64,000 bases of DNA from positions 1-64,000 of the forward strand of contig CANRWO010000001.1 in the NCBI GenBank assembly GCA_947643615.1, given 5' to 3'. Shown piece by piece: positions 17,582-25,964 of this stretch. The stretch's first letter is position 1; every line of letters starts with the position of its first letter. Made by a program: the position numbers and the translations under genes. The DNA comes from an uncultured Lachnospiraceae bacterium (GTDB lineage Bacteria > Bacillota > Clostridia > Lachnospirales > Lachnospiraceae). The notes under the pieces were generated by a model that ran no database searches, was not told the DNA's origin, and saw only the letters and a program-made list of their open reading frames with translations.

Positions 17582-17735
17582 AGAGTCAACAGGAGGGAAA
17601 CCTCCCAGAACAATCAACCGACACGGCAGGAAGCCGCAGCTATGGAGGCAGTCGATTACGGATATGTCCGAAAGGGCGCTGAAGTAAGGAGGCAAACTGC
17701 AGTACATGGCAGCAGTATAGAAGGAGGAATAGCTT
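17582..17735 (+). other. structured 5' leader of hsp20
   Basis: The leader holds a tight hairpin GGAGG-GAAA-CCTCC (17592-17605) with a GNRA-type loop, an unused ribosome-binding-like AAGGAGG (17686-17692), a tiny ORF ATG-GCA-GCA-GTA-TAG (17706-17720) and the true site AAGGAGG (17721-17727), 8 nt before the ATG. CCTCC at 17601-17605 can pair either with 17592-17596 or with the true site. This could be a second, translational control layer; the function is inference. Confidence 0.4.
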
Positions 17736-18173
17736 ATGTTAATACCCAGCATTTTTGGAGAAAACTTACTCGATGACTTTTTTGGTGACCACAGCGGAAC
17801 TGCAAGAAACAGTATGAGAGTTGCGGCACCCTCCAGCAGTATCATGAAGACCGACATCCGGGAATCGGAGAATGACTATGAGATCAACATTGATCTTCCC
17901 GGTTATAAAAAGGAGGATGTACAGGCAGAGCTCAAGGATGGTTATCTGATCATTACCGCAAAGAACGAGAGCAGCAAGGAAGACACAGACGGTAAAGAGT
18001 ATATACGCAGGGAGAGGTTTTATGGTACCTGCAGCAGAAGCTTTTATGTGGGAAAGGATGTGCAGCAGCAGGATATATCGGCCAGGTTTGAGAATGGCGT
18101 GCTGGTCATGAATGTACCTAAGCACATCGAGAAGCCTGTGGAAGAGAAGAAGTATATTTCCATCACCGGCTAA
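17736..18173 (+). CDS. small heat shock protein, Hsp20 family (145 aa)
   Basis: This is an ATP-independent chaperone that binds unfolding proteins in the cytoplasm and hands them to other chaperones. Residues 38-140 are the alpha-crystallin domain: DIRESENDYEINIDLPGYKKEDV, the strand around RRERFYG, and ENGVLVMNVPK with the typical G-V-L element. The N-terminal arm is short (about 35 residues). The start has AAGGAGG 8 nt upstream. It is controlled by a perfect CIRCE site, so HrcA represses it. clpX lies 125 bp downstream in the same direction, joining holding and unfolding functions. Confidence 0.95.
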   Translation: MLIPSIFGENLLDDFFGDHSGTARNSMRVAAPSSSIMKTDIRESENDYEINIDLPGYKKEDVQAELKDGYLIITAKNESSKEDTDGKEYIRRERFYGTCSRSFYVGKDVQQQDISARFENGVLVMNVPKHIEKPVEEKKYISITG

Positions 18174-18298
18174 GGACGGACACTTTTATCCCCCAAAAGT
18201 TGTTTAGAAAAAGTTCACTTGTATATAAAGGAGTTTTCAAGTATACTCATATGTGAATTGCAGAAAACATAATGAATTTTGAAAGACGGGGGACGATC

Positions 18299-19798
18299 AT
18301 GTCGGATCACTATAATGAAAATGATGATATAAACTCTCAGGAGAAGAAGGTTATTACCGAAGAAGAAAATAAAAACAGCGATTATGAGGATGTGTGTTTT
18401 GTCTGCCGCAGGCCGGAGAGCAAGGCGGGAAAGATGTTTAAGCTGCCAAACAATATCTGTGTCTGCAATGACTGTATGCACAAGACCATGGAGACAGTCA
18501 GCCAGTTTGACTATCAGGGACTGCTCCACGATCCCCAGTTTCAAAATGAATTGGACCAGATCACCAGGCAGGGCGGCATCCCCAACATCAGCTTCGTGAA
18601 CCTGGCAGATCTCCAGGGAGAGGGCGGCATTCCGAATAAGCAGAAGCTGAAAAAGAAGAAAAAGAAAGAAGGCAGCCAGCCGGTCCTTAATATCAAAGAT
18701 ATCCCTGCGCCTCATAAGATCAAGGCCAGCCTGGATGAATATGTGGTAGGCCAGGAGCAGGCAAAGAAGGTGATTTCCGTAGCCGTCTACAACCACTATA
18801 AGAGGGTTGCAACCAACACTATGGACGAGATTGAGATCGAGAAGTCCAATATGTTGATGATAGGGCCTACGGGAAGCGGAAAGACCTATTTAGTCAAAAC
18901 CCTTGCAAGGCTTTTGGATGTGCCTCTGGCAATTGCAGATGCCACATCCCTGACGGAAGCAGGCTATATCGGCGACGATATCGAGAGCGTTGTGTCCAAG
19001 CTGTTGGCAGCGGCGGATAATGACGTGGAAAAGGCGGAACGCGGCATCATCTTCATAGATGAGATAGACAAGATCGCCAAAAAGAAGAATACCAACACCC
19101 GGGATGTCAGTGGCGAGAGCGTGCAGCAGGGAATGCTGAAGCTGCTGGAAGGTGCGGAGGTGGAGGTCCCTGTGGGCGCCAACAGCAAGAATGCCATGGT
19201 TCCCCTGGCTACGGTCAATACGCGTAATATATTGTTTATCTGCGGCGGCGCTTTTCCCGACCTGGAAGAAATCATTAAGGAACGGCTGACCAAGACGGCT
19301 TCTATCGGGTTTAATTCCGAGTTAAAGGATAAATATGACAAGGATAAGAACCTGCTGTCCAAGGTGACGGTGGAGGATATCAGAAAGTTCGGCATGATCC
19401 CTGAATTTATCGGCCGTCTGCCAATTATTTATACACTGAACGGCCTTACCAAGGAGATGATGGTGCAGATCCTTAAGGAGCCGAAGAACGCTATTTTAAA
19501 GCAGTACCAGAAGCTGCTGGAACTGGACGAGGTGAAACTGGAATTTTCGGATGGCGCATTGGATGCCATTGCCGAGAAGGCTATGAAGCGTGAGACCGGA
19601 GCAAGGGCGCTGCGCTCCATCATTGAGGAGTTTATGCTGGATATCATGTATGAAATCCCCAAGGATGATAATATCGGCCGTGTCACGATTACCAAAGAAT
19701 ATATTGAAGGCACTGGCGGGCCGATAATAGATATCCGCTGCAACCAGGCATTGGAGGATATGGATAAACTGAAGATTACTCCCATTGAGGAGGGATAA
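18299..19798 (+). CDS. clpX: ATP-dependent protease unfoldase ClpX, N-terminally extended (499 aa)
   Basis: This AAA+ unfoldase feeds proteins to ClpP. The four-Cys zinc domain is near the N-terminus (Cys33, 36, 56, 59). A Lys-rich linker at 117-123 is followed by Walker A GPTGSGKT (189-196), the pore loop GYIG (222-225, usually GYVG), Walker B IIFIDE (250-255) and the ClpP-docking IGF in TASIGFNSELK. At 499 residues it exceeds the usual 410-430; the extra is an acidic N-terminal tail of about 30 residues and a long zinc-domain/AAA linker. No clpP or trigger factor gene flanks it, so it may be a second ClpX. I chose the ATG at 18299 after a GGGGGA site; an in-frame ATG at 18272 is possible. 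Confidence 0.92.
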   Translation: MSDHYNENDDINSQEKKVITEEENKNSDYEDVCFVCRRPESKAGKMFKLPNNICVCNDCMHKTMETVSQFDYQGLLHDPQFQNELDQITRQGGIPNISFVNLADLQGEGGIPNKQKLKKKKKKEGSQPVLNIKDIPAPHKIKASLDEYVVGQEQAKKVISVAVYNHYKRVATNTMDEIEIEKSNMLMIGPTGSGKTYLVKTLARLLDVPLAIADATSLTEAGYIGDDIESVVSKLLAAADNDVEKAERGIIFIDEIDKIAKKKNTNTRDVSGESVQQGMLKLLEGAEVEVPVGANSKNAMVPLATVNTRNILFICGGAFPDLEEIIKERLTKTASIGFNSELKDKYDKDKNLLSKVTVEDIRKFGMIPEFIGRLPIIYTLNGLTKEMMVQILKEPKNAILKQYQKLLELDEVKLEFSDGALDAIAEKAMKRETGARALRSIIEEFMLDIMYEIPKDDNIGRVTITKEYIEGTGGPIIDIRCNQALEDMDKLKITPIEEG

Positions 19799-19834
19799 CG
19801 TTGCCGACGGAGAACGTTTCATTTCCGGGGACAA

Positions 19835-19882
19835 GGGGCTGTTGTAAAATAGATGAGTGATCATCCATGGAGCAACGGCCCC
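19835..19882 (+). terminator. probable terminator of clpX
   Basis: GGGGCTGTTG (19835-19844) pairs with CAACGGCCCC (19873-19882), 10 bp with one G-U pair. The loop contains the small palindrome TGATCA. AATTTTA follows. It stands 37 bp after the clpX stop. Confidence 0.55.
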
Positions 19883-19991
19883 AATTTTATGGCTCCAATT
19901 TTCCCGTGATGTTTCTTGCTTTTTGCACAAATTTGATGAGAGGGAGTGGGTTCCATGGAAATATTATATAAATTAAAAAAATGATTATACT

Positions 19992-20013
19992 CGAACAAAT
20001 TTTCTGGTATAAT
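19992..20013 (+). promoter_or_regulatory. extended -10 promoter with LexA-box-like site
   Basis: CGAACAAATTTTCT (19992-20005) matches the Gram-positive LexA box (CGAAC-N4-GTTCG type) except for two bases of the right half. TGG-TATAAT (20005-20013) is an extended -10 element. Operator and promoter overlap, and the three genes downstream are SOS-type genes. The box was matched from memory, so binding is a prediction. Confidence 0.5.
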
Positions 20014-20092
20014 ATCTACAGGCAGTTTGGTCAGCTCTTGGAAGCTACAGATAACATCTGCCAATGGTATTATTGCTTGGAGGTATGTCCAT

Positions 20093-20671
20093 ATGTGCGG
20101 AAGATATTATATAGATAAAGAGATGGAAAAGGACATAGGGCGGATTGTCCGGGAGGTGGAAGCGGATCTTGCCCGGTGGCGGGAAAGGGATATCCGTCCC
20201 ACGGATACAGCTCCGGTTATATACGGCAGGGGAGGTATCCTGTGCCCGGGGGAGATGAAATGGGGATTGTCCGGAAGGGATAAAAGGCCCCTGATCAATG
20301 CCAGGGCCGAAACTGCACGGGAACGCCCAACTTTTTCCGAGAGTGTGATGCACAGAAGGTGTATTGTACCGGCAAGGCGCTTTTATGAATGGGATAAGGA
20401 GAAGAGGAAGGTCACTTTTCGCTATGGGAAAAGTGCGTCTATCTATATGGCAGGATTCTACCGGATGCAGGAGGACGGTTTTCATTTTATTATAGTGACC
20501 ACAGCTGCCAATGAATCCGTGCGCCCGGTGCATGACAGGATGCCTCTGATATTGGAGGAGAATGAAGTCCAGCCGTGGATATGTGAGGATGACAAAGTCG
20601 GTTTTTTCCTGGAAAAGCAGTCTCCTATGTTGGAGCCGTCAAGGGATTTTGAACAGATGAGCCTGTTTTAA
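20093..20671 (+). CDS. SRAP-domain protein, YedK/HMCES family (192 aa)
   Basis: This protein forms a thiazolidine cross-link to abasic sites in single-stranded DNA and shields them. The start is fixed by chemistry: after Met removal the catalytic Cys2 (MCGRYY) must be N-terminal, which selects the ATG at 20093, with TGGAGGT 8 nt upstream. Other family features are KWGLSG, NARAETA, CIVPARRFYEW (catalytic-site Glu/Trp region) and HDRMPLIL with the active-site His. It is followed after 37 bp by a Y-family polymerase gene; SRAP genes often sit with translesion polymerases (from published genome-context work). A LexA-like site lies upstream. Confidence 0.95.
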   Translation: MCGRYYIDKEMEKDIGRIVREVEADLARWRERDIRPTDTAPVIYGRGGILCPGEMKWGLSGRDKRPLINARAETARERPTFSESVMHRRCIVPARRFYEWDKEKRKVTFRYGKSASIYMAGFYRMQEDGFHFIIVTTAANESVRPVHDRMPLILEENEVQPWICEDDKVGFFLEKQSPMLEPSRDFEQMSLF

Positions 20672-20708
20672 GGGGGACAGGCCTGCAATCATGTTGGGGA
20701 GGATGCAT

Positions 20709-22235
20709 ATGGACCAGCAGCATACGTATGTAGCGATTGACTTAAAATCTTTCTATGCCTCCGTGGAGTGCGTGGAGCGGCATTTAGATCCGTTGGACAC
20801 AAATCTTGTGGTGGCGGATGCGGCCAGGACGGAGAAGACCATCTGCCTTGCGGTGTCCCCGTCTTTAAAAGCTTACGGTATTTCCGGCAGGGCCAGGCTG
20901 TTCGAGGTGGTACAGCGGGTGAGGGAGGTCAATATGGAGCGCAGGGGCCGGGCGCCGGGTAGGCGGTTCAGCGGCTCTTCCTGTTATGCCCGGGAGCTGC
21001 TGGAGCACCCGGAGTTGGAAGTGTCTTATATTATCGCCCCGCCCCGGATGGCTTTCTACATGGAATACAGCACAGTTATCTACAATATATACTTAAAATA
21101 CATTGCGCCGGAGGATATTCATGTCTACTCTATCGACGAGGTCTTTATGGATGTGACTCAATATCTGGGCACTTACCGGATGACTGCAGGGGAGCTGGCA
21201 TCTAAGATCGTAAAAGATGTCCTTGATACCACGGGAATCACTGCCACCGCAGGAATCGGCACGAACCTGTATCTGTGTAAGGTTGCCATGGATATTGTGT
21301 CCAAACATGTGGCTCCGGACGAGAACGGTGTTCGCATTGCGCAGCTGGATGAAAAGAGTTATCGGCAGCAGCTTTGGAGCCACAGGCCTATTACCGATTT
21401 CTGGCGGGTGGGGCAGGGTTACCGGAGGCGGCTGGAAGAAGTGGGGCTGTTCACCATGGGGGATATTGCCCGGTGCTCCCTTGGGGGTGACGGGGATTAT
21501 TATAATGAGGATCTTCTGTACAAGCTCTTTGGGGTCAACGCGGAGCTGCTCATAGACCATGCGTGGGGATGGGAGCCTGTCACCATGGATTTGGTGAAAG
21601 CCTATAAGCCGGAAACCAACTGCATCAGTTCAGGGCAGGTGCTGCACTGTCCCTATGATTATGACAGGGCAAAGCTGATCGTCAGGGAAATGACTGACAT
21701 GCTGGCGCTGGATCTTGTGGAAAAAAAGCTGGTGACCGACCAGATAGTGCTTACCGTGGGTTATGATATTGAGAACCTTGCCGCCCACGGAGCCAGGAGC
21801 CGCTATCAGGGAGAGGTCACAATTGACCGTTATGGCAGGAGAATCCCCAAACATGCCCACGGGACAGTGAACCTGGAATGCCGGACTTCGTCCGCAAGGA
21901 TCATTACGGATGCGGTTATGGAACTGTACGGCCGGATCGTCAATCCGAACTTGTTGGTGCGCAGGATTGCGGTGGTGGCAAACCGCTTGGTGGACGAGGC
22001 GGAAGCAGGGGCAGCGGAAAGTTTTGAGCAGTTGGAACTCTTTAAGGATTACGGGGCGCAGGCAGCGGAAAAGGAGGCCCGGGAGGCTAAGCTGGCAAAG
22101 GAAAGGAGGCTCCAGGAGGCCATGCTGTCCGTAAAGAAGAAATACGGCAAAAATGCCATGCTCAAAGGCATGGATCTGCAGGAGGGCGCCACCACGATGG
22201 AGCGCAACCGCCAGATTGGCGGGCATAAGGCCTGA
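20709..22235 (+). CDS. Y-family DNA polymerase, UmuC/UvrX-like (508 aa)
   Basis: This is a translesion DNA polymerase. The catalytic acidic residues are in AIDLKSFYASVE (residues near 10) and YSIDEVFMDVT; Phe/Tyr near the first Asp is the steric gate region. Helix-hairpin-helix and little-finger regions follow (about 240-420). The last 60 residues are Lys/Glu-rich and helical. The long form with the SRSL-type finger (TEKTICLAVSPSLKAYG) resembles the UvrX/ImpB/MucB proteins of Firmicutes rather than DinB. The ATG at 20709 has GGGGAGG 6 nt upstream. It lies between the SRAP and YolD-like genes, so it is probably an SOS mutagenesis cassette. Confidence 0.93.
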   Translation: MDQQHTYVAIDLKSFYASVECVERHLDPLDTNLVVADAARTEKTICLAVSPSLKAYGISGRARLFEVVQRVREVNMERRGRAPGRRFSGSSCYARELLEHPELEVSYIIAPPRMAFYMEYSTVIYNIYLKYIAPEDIHVYSIDEVFMDVTQYLGTYRMTAGELASKIVKDVLDTTGITATAGIGTNLYLCKVAMDIVSKHVAPDENGVRIAQLDEKSYRQQLWSHRPITDFWRVGQGYRRRLEEVGLFTMGDIARCSLGGDGDYYNEDLLYKLFGVNAELLIDHAWGWEPVTMDLVKAYKPETNCISSGQVLHCPYDYDRAKLIVREMTDMLALDLVEKKLVTDQIVLTVGYDIENLAAHGARSRYQGEVTIDRYGRRIPKHAHGTVNLECRTSSARIITDAVMELYGRIVNPNLLVRRIAVVANRLVDEAEAGAAESFEQLELFKDYGAQAAEKEAREAKLAKERRLQEAMLSVKKKYGKNAMLKGMDLQEGATTMERNRQIGGHKA

Positions 22236-22299
22236 GATTTTGCGGATATGAGCAGGGTCAGTCCCACGGCAGGGCACAGGCGCAAGCCACGGAAAAAGT

Positions 22300-22420
22300 G
22301 CGGTGCAGCAAGTCCGGGAACCATCAGGCAGGCAGCCGGGAAAACGCGGTGCAGCAAGCCAGGGAACCATCAGGCAGCCAGAAAAACGCAGGGCAACAAG
22401 CCCGGAAACCATCAGGCAGG
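22300..22420 (+). repeat. three imperfect 33-46-bp tandem repeats
   Basis: Units 22300-22345, 22346-22387 and 22388-22420 share GCGGTGCAGCAAG...GGGAACCATCAGGCAG with small changes and indels. They fill most of the 203-bp gap between polymerase and YolD-like genes. One frame is open through them, but the better start of the next gene is at 22439, so I treat them as non-coding. Confidence 0.8.
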
Positions 22421-22438
22421 AAGGAGAGGAAACGGCAT

Positions 22439-22882
22439 ATGGGCCTTGTAAATGAGCATAAATATGACGATATCATAGACCTGCCCCACCATGTGTCACC
22501 AAGGCATCCCCAGATGCCGCTTTCCGACCGGGCGGCGCAATTTTCGCCTTTTGCTGCGCTCACCGGGCACGAGGCTGCCATCAGGGAGACGGCAAGGCTG
22601 ACGGATACATTTGTGGAATTGGGTGAGGAAAGGAAGCAGGAGCTGGATGGGCGGTTAAGGATGATCAAGGAAAACCAGGCACAGAAACCGGAGATAGAGG
22701 CCACCTATTTCCGGCCGGACCTCAAGAAAAGCGGGGGAGCTTACATCACAATCCGCGGCAGGGTGAAAAAGGTTGACGAGTATAACCACCAAATACTTTT
22801 TACGGACGGCACAGTCCTTCCCATGGAGCATCTGTATTCCGTGGAGGGCGATCTTTTCCGGGAGAGCTTGGACGACGGCTGA
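22439..22882 (+). CDS. YolD-like family protein (147 aa)
   Basis: This small cytoplasmic protein has the YolD-like signature: DRAAQFSPFAALTGHEAAIRE near residues 30-50, followed by a beta-rich C-terminal half with GRVKKVDEYNHQILFTDGT. YolD-like proteins are encoded beside UvrX/UmuC-type polymerases in Firmicutes and have been suggested to act like UmuD; their biochemistry is not settled. The ATG at 22439 has AAGGAGAGG 9 nt upstream. An in-frame extension to 22298 would add about 47 residues encoded by the tandem repeats and is unlikely to be translated. Confidence 0.88.
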   Translation: MGLVNEHKYDDIIDLPHHVSPRHPQMPLSDRAAQFSPFAALTGHEAAIRETARLTDTFVELGEERKQELDGRLRMIKENQAQKPEIEATYFRPDLKKSGGAYITIRGRVKKVDEYNHQILFTDGTVLPMEHLYSVEGDLFRESLDDG

Positions 22883-22977
22883 TTTTGCACGGAAAACCTT
22901 ATATTTCGGATAACAGCAAATAAAGTCGAGATTTTCTTTTATACAAGGTGTATCCTTTTTTTATCAGGTGATGGGAG

Positions 22978-23889
22978 ATGAGGAAAGACATGGGAAACAT
23001 GGGGGGACAAGAGGAGCATTTGAAAGCAGTTTGGAGAATGCAGGAGTATATAGAGAGGAACCTGTCGGAGGGCATTACCATGGCAGACCTGGCGAAGGTG
23101 TCCCTGTATTCGCCCTGGTACTCCTACCGATTGTTCGTCGGATTGCTGAAGATGACCCCTTCCGTGTATGTCCGAAAACTGAGGCTTTCCAGATCCGCGT
23201 TGAGGCTGCGGGATGAAAATGTCAGAATCATTGATGTTTCTGCGGATGCCGGATTTGAGAGCGTGGATGGGTATCAAAGGGCCTTTTACCGTGAATTCGG
23301 ATGTAACCCCTATGAATATTCCGTGTGTCCCACGCCCATTTACCTTTTTAAGCCTTATAAGGTTACATATTCTGAGAAAAGAAAGGAAGAGAGTATGAAA
23401 GAGGTTAAAAACATATTTATTCAGTCAGTTGAAAAGCCTGCCCGGAAAGTGATCATCAAACGGGGCAAAAAGGCCAGGGGTTATTGGGAATATTGTGAAG
23501 AAGTAGGCTGTGACGTGTGGGGGTTGCTCACCAGTATCAAATCCGCAATCGGTGAACCTGTCTGTTTGTGGCTGCCGGGCAAATATATCCTGCCCGATAC
23601 CTCAGAGTATGTGCAGGGTGTGGAGGTTCCCTTGGACTATGCGGGGGGTATCCCGTCGGGATTTGACGTGATTGAACTGCCGGAATGCCGGTATATGATG
23701 TTTCAGGGGGAACCCTTTAAAGAAGAGGACTTCAAGGAGGCCATAGATGAAGTCAGCCGGGCCATTGAAAAGTACGACCCCAAAACCATGGGATACCAGT
23801 GGGATGCGGAAAATCCCCGGATCCAATTGGAACCTGTGGGTGAGAGGGGGTATATAGAGCTCCACCCGGTGAAACGGTGGGAGGACTGA
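22978..23889 (+). CDS. AraC-family regulator with GyrI-like domain (303 aa)
   Basis: The N-terminal 110 residues are a double helix-turn-helix AraC/XylS DNA-binding domain (MQEYIERNLSEGITMADLAK, then DVSADAGFESVDGYQRAFYREFGCNPYEY). Residues 145-303 are a GyrI-like small-molecule-binding domain. This Rob/SoxS-like order, DNA binding first, is common in Firmicute drug-response regulators. It stands alone between the SOS cassette and a convergent gene, so its target is not evident. The start is uncertain: ATGs at 22978, 22990 and 22999 are all in frame and none has an ideal site. Confidence 0.88.
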   Translation: MRKDMGNMGGQEEHLKAVWRMQEYIERNLSEGITMADLAKVSLYSPWYSYRLFVGLLKMTPSVYVRKLRLSRSALRLRDENVRIIDVSADAGFESVDGYQRAFYREFGCNPYEYSVCPTPIYLFKPYKVTYSEKRKEESMKEVKNIFIQSVEKPARKVIIKRGKKARGYWEYCEEVGCDVWGLLTSIKSAIGEPVCLWLPGKYILPDTSEYVQGVEVPLDYAGGIPSGFDVIELPECRYMMFQGEPFKEEDFKEAIDEVSRAIEKYDPKTMGYQWDAENPRIQLEPVGERGYIELHPVKRWED

Positions 23890-23972
23890 CAAGATCCCCA
23901 TATAACCGGGCAGCAAAGCCAAGCATAGAAATCAGGGAGTTTAGCCGTAACGGTGGCAGGACTTTTATCGTA

Positions 23973-24012
23973 AAAACTGCGCTGCGATCCTGGGGGACCG
24001 TGGCGCAGTTTT
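23973..24012. terminator. bidirectional terminator
   Basis: AAAACTGCGC (23973-23982) and GCGCAGTTTT (24003-24012) form a perfect 10-bp stem with T or A runs on both sides. It lies between the AraC gene and the convergent membrane-protein gene, so it can serve both. Confidence 0.8.
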
Positions 24013-24053
24013 GTATGACGTGATTCTATTTGTTCTATTTTGCGTGAACAATG

Positions 24054-24530
24054 CTATTTGATCGGCTTTGCTCCGGCCTTCTCCTGGGCAGCCTCCAGAG
24101 CCTGGCGGAAACGGCTCTTTTTCTTGGGAGGCTGGACCTCCGGCCTTCCGTGCAGTCCCTTTACATCCAGGACATATATACCACTGACCACTGCCTTCAC
24201 TTCCTTTTTGACAGGGACGGAATCAAAAATCTTGTCTTCGCAGATCAGGGACATGATCTGGGGGCCGACTTTAGCCTTAACGATGGGGAGCTTGGATCCC
24301 CTCATGGCTTTGGGCACCTGCTCCAGGACAACCTGGGGCAAACCTGCATCACGCAGCTTCATCCGCTTTTTGTCTATAATGAGCATGGAGACAGTCTGCT
24401 TGTTGGCATTTAATATTTCCTGTTGCTGCGCCTGCTTTTTCTGCGCCTTTTTGCCGAGGAAATAGAGAACGACAGCGGCGACGGTAAGTACTACTGCAAT
24501 AACGATTAATGTAATGGCCCATGGTTGCAT
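24054..24530 (-). CDS. small membrane-anchored protein, function unknown (158 aa)
   Basis: Residues 5-26 form a single membrane helix (WAITLIVIAVVLTVAAVVLYF), followed by a Lys/Gln-rich cytoplasmic linker. A domain of about 85 residues follows (VSMLIIDKKRMKLRDAGLPQ, then PKAMRGSKLPIVKAKVGPQIMSLIC) that I cannot assign. The tail is basic (PPKKKSRFRQALEAAQEKAGAKPIK). It resembles uncharacterised Lachnospiraceae membrane proteins. The ATG at 24530 has AGGAGGT 8 nt upstream; longer frames upstream have none. It is a single gene, convergent with the AraC regulator. Confidence 0.75.
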   Translation of the reverse strand: MQPWAITLIVIAVVLTVAAVVLYFLGKKAQKKQAQQQEILNANKQTVSMLIIDKKRMKLRDAGLPQVVLEQVPKAMRGSKLPIVKAKVGPQIMSLICEDKIFDSVPVKKEVKAVVSGIYVLDVKGLHGRPEVQPPKKKSRFRQALEAAQEKAGAKPIK

Positions 24531-24849
24531 AGGGATAAACCTCCTGTAAAATTCTTTTTCAGATTTCTTATTGTACCAAATAACCCCCTGCGCTTTGGCG
24601 CATATGGAATCAGAACCAAATGGCGCAGAGCGCGGCAGACACGGAGAGTTTGGATTCTTGAGTGTATTGTACCATATGTGTGTGCAGGGAAGCAACAAAA
24701 CATTTACCGCTCTGATGGTTTTTATAAAAACATGGCATAATAAATATGGAAAATACTTTTAAAAAGAGCCGTTCTATGGTATAAGTATAAAGGTAGCGTG
24801 AAGGGGAGGAAAAACATTGCATGATAGAGAGGATAAGGAAAAGTTTTAG
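24531..24849. other. divergent promoter region (319 bp)
   Basis: The gap between the leftward membrane-protein gene and the rightward lipoprotein gene carries extended -10 elements. Leftward, TGGTACAAT occurs twice (complements ATTGTACCA near 24574 and 24665). Rightward, TGG-TATAAG lies at 24777-24785 and TGG-CATAAT about 45 bp earlier. I see no conserved operator and no RNA structure. Confidence 0.45.
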
Positions 24850-25908
24850 ATGAGAAAGAACAGGGCAGGTTTTCTGGCACTGCTGCTGGCAGCGGGAATG
24901 CTGACAGGCTGTGGCCAGAGCAAGGAAGAAAATGCATTGAGGGACTTGGAGACAGATGCATATGTAACATTGTGCGACTACCAGAATCTGAGCGTCAACG
25001 TGGAACCAATCACTGTTGCGGAAAAGGAACGTGATTTATATGTCATGGAGGCTTACAGCAAATTTGCCACACTGGAAAACTGTGGCATCACGGACCGCGC
25101 CGCTGTGGACGGGGACACTGTAAACATTGATTATGTGGGCAAGAAGGACGGTGTGGCGTTTGATGGGGGGACTGCTACGGGCGCTTTCCTGGTCCTTGGC
25201 TCAGGCAGTTATATCGACGGTTTTGAAGAGGGATTGATGGGCGTCCGGCCGGGAGAAACTGTGGAGTTGGATCTGGCTTTCCCGGAGGGGTATACGAATT
25301 CGGAGCTTGCCGGGCAGGCGGTGACATTTACCGTCACTGTCAATTATATCGTGGAGCTGCGCGATGCGGTAGTGGCGCAGATGGGATTGAAAGATATCGG
25401 CACGGTGGCGGAATTACAGCAATATGTCTATGACAAGCTTTATGCCAGCAAAGAGCTTGACTACAATGATAATCTGAAGAGCGCCATTATAAAGGAACTC
25501 TTTGCCCAGAGCACTTACGGGGAACTGCCGGAATCTATTTTGGAAAGCAATAAGGCGTATGTAAGCGGCATTGTCAATTCTGCGGCGGAATACGGACTTG
25601 ATGCGGACTCGTACACCAATACATTCTTTGGGATGGATTCTGAGACTTATATCAACGAGTATGCCGTGGAGCTGACAAAACAGGATATTACGCTGCAGGC
25701 CATCGCGAATAAGGAAGACCTGAATGTCAGCGATAAGGAATTGAAATCAACCCTGGAGGAATACGCCAGGGAGGCGGGGGCGGATTCCGTGGAAAAGTAT
25801 CTGGGAGGCAATTCTGCGGAGGAATACCGCAATGCGATTATGATGGAAAAGGTCATGGACTTTCTGATAGAACAGGTACAGGTTAACGGGACGAACCTTG
25901 GATCCTGA
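24850..25908 (+). CDS. FKBP-type peptidyl-prolyl isomerase lipoprotein, trigger-factor-like (352 aa)
   Basis: The N-terminus is a lipoprotein signal ([11 protein letters not shown]; lipid-modified Cys21), so the protein sits on the outer face of the membrane. Residues 85-175 are an FKBP fold ([42 protein letters not shown]). The following helical part (about 180-345) resembles the C-terminal chaperone arms of trigger factor. The protein probably assists folding of exported proteins, a job done by PrsA in other Gram-positives. The family is common in Lachnospiraceae. It stands 56 bp before asnS but with its own promoter; no functional link to asnS is evident. Confidence 0.88.
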   Translation: MRKNRAGFLALLLAAGMLTGCGQSKEENALRDLETDAYVTLCDYQNLSVNVEPITVAEKERDLYVMEAYSKFATLENCGITDRAAVDGDTVNIDYVGKKDGVAFDGGTATGAFLVLGSGSYIDGFEEGLMGVRPGETVELDLAFPEGYTNSELAGQAVTFTVTVNYIVELRDAVVAQMGLKDIGTVAELQQYVYDKLYASKELDYNDNLKSAIIKELFAQSTYGELPESILESNKAYVSGIVNSAAEYGLDADSYTNTFFGMDSETYINEYAVELTKQDITLQAIANKEDLNVSDKELKSTLEEYAREAGADSVEKYLGGNSAEEYRNAIMMEKVMDFLIEQVQVNGTNLGS

Positions 25909-25964
25909 AGGCGGATTGTCATACGCACGAAAACGCAAGGAGCATAAAACTAGGAGGTATCATA

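Noticed and set aside
22300..22420. CRISPR array
   Set aside because: Units are imperfect and contiguous with no spacers; no cas genes are present. The same holds for 53571-53687.
22298..22438. In-frame N-terminal extension of the YolD-like protein through the repeats
   Set aside because: The strong AAGGAGAGG site and the family's usual start point to 22439; the extension is only repeat sequence.
25909..25964. T-box riboswitch for asnS
   Set aside because: The gap is only 56 bp and has no T-box stem or terminator.
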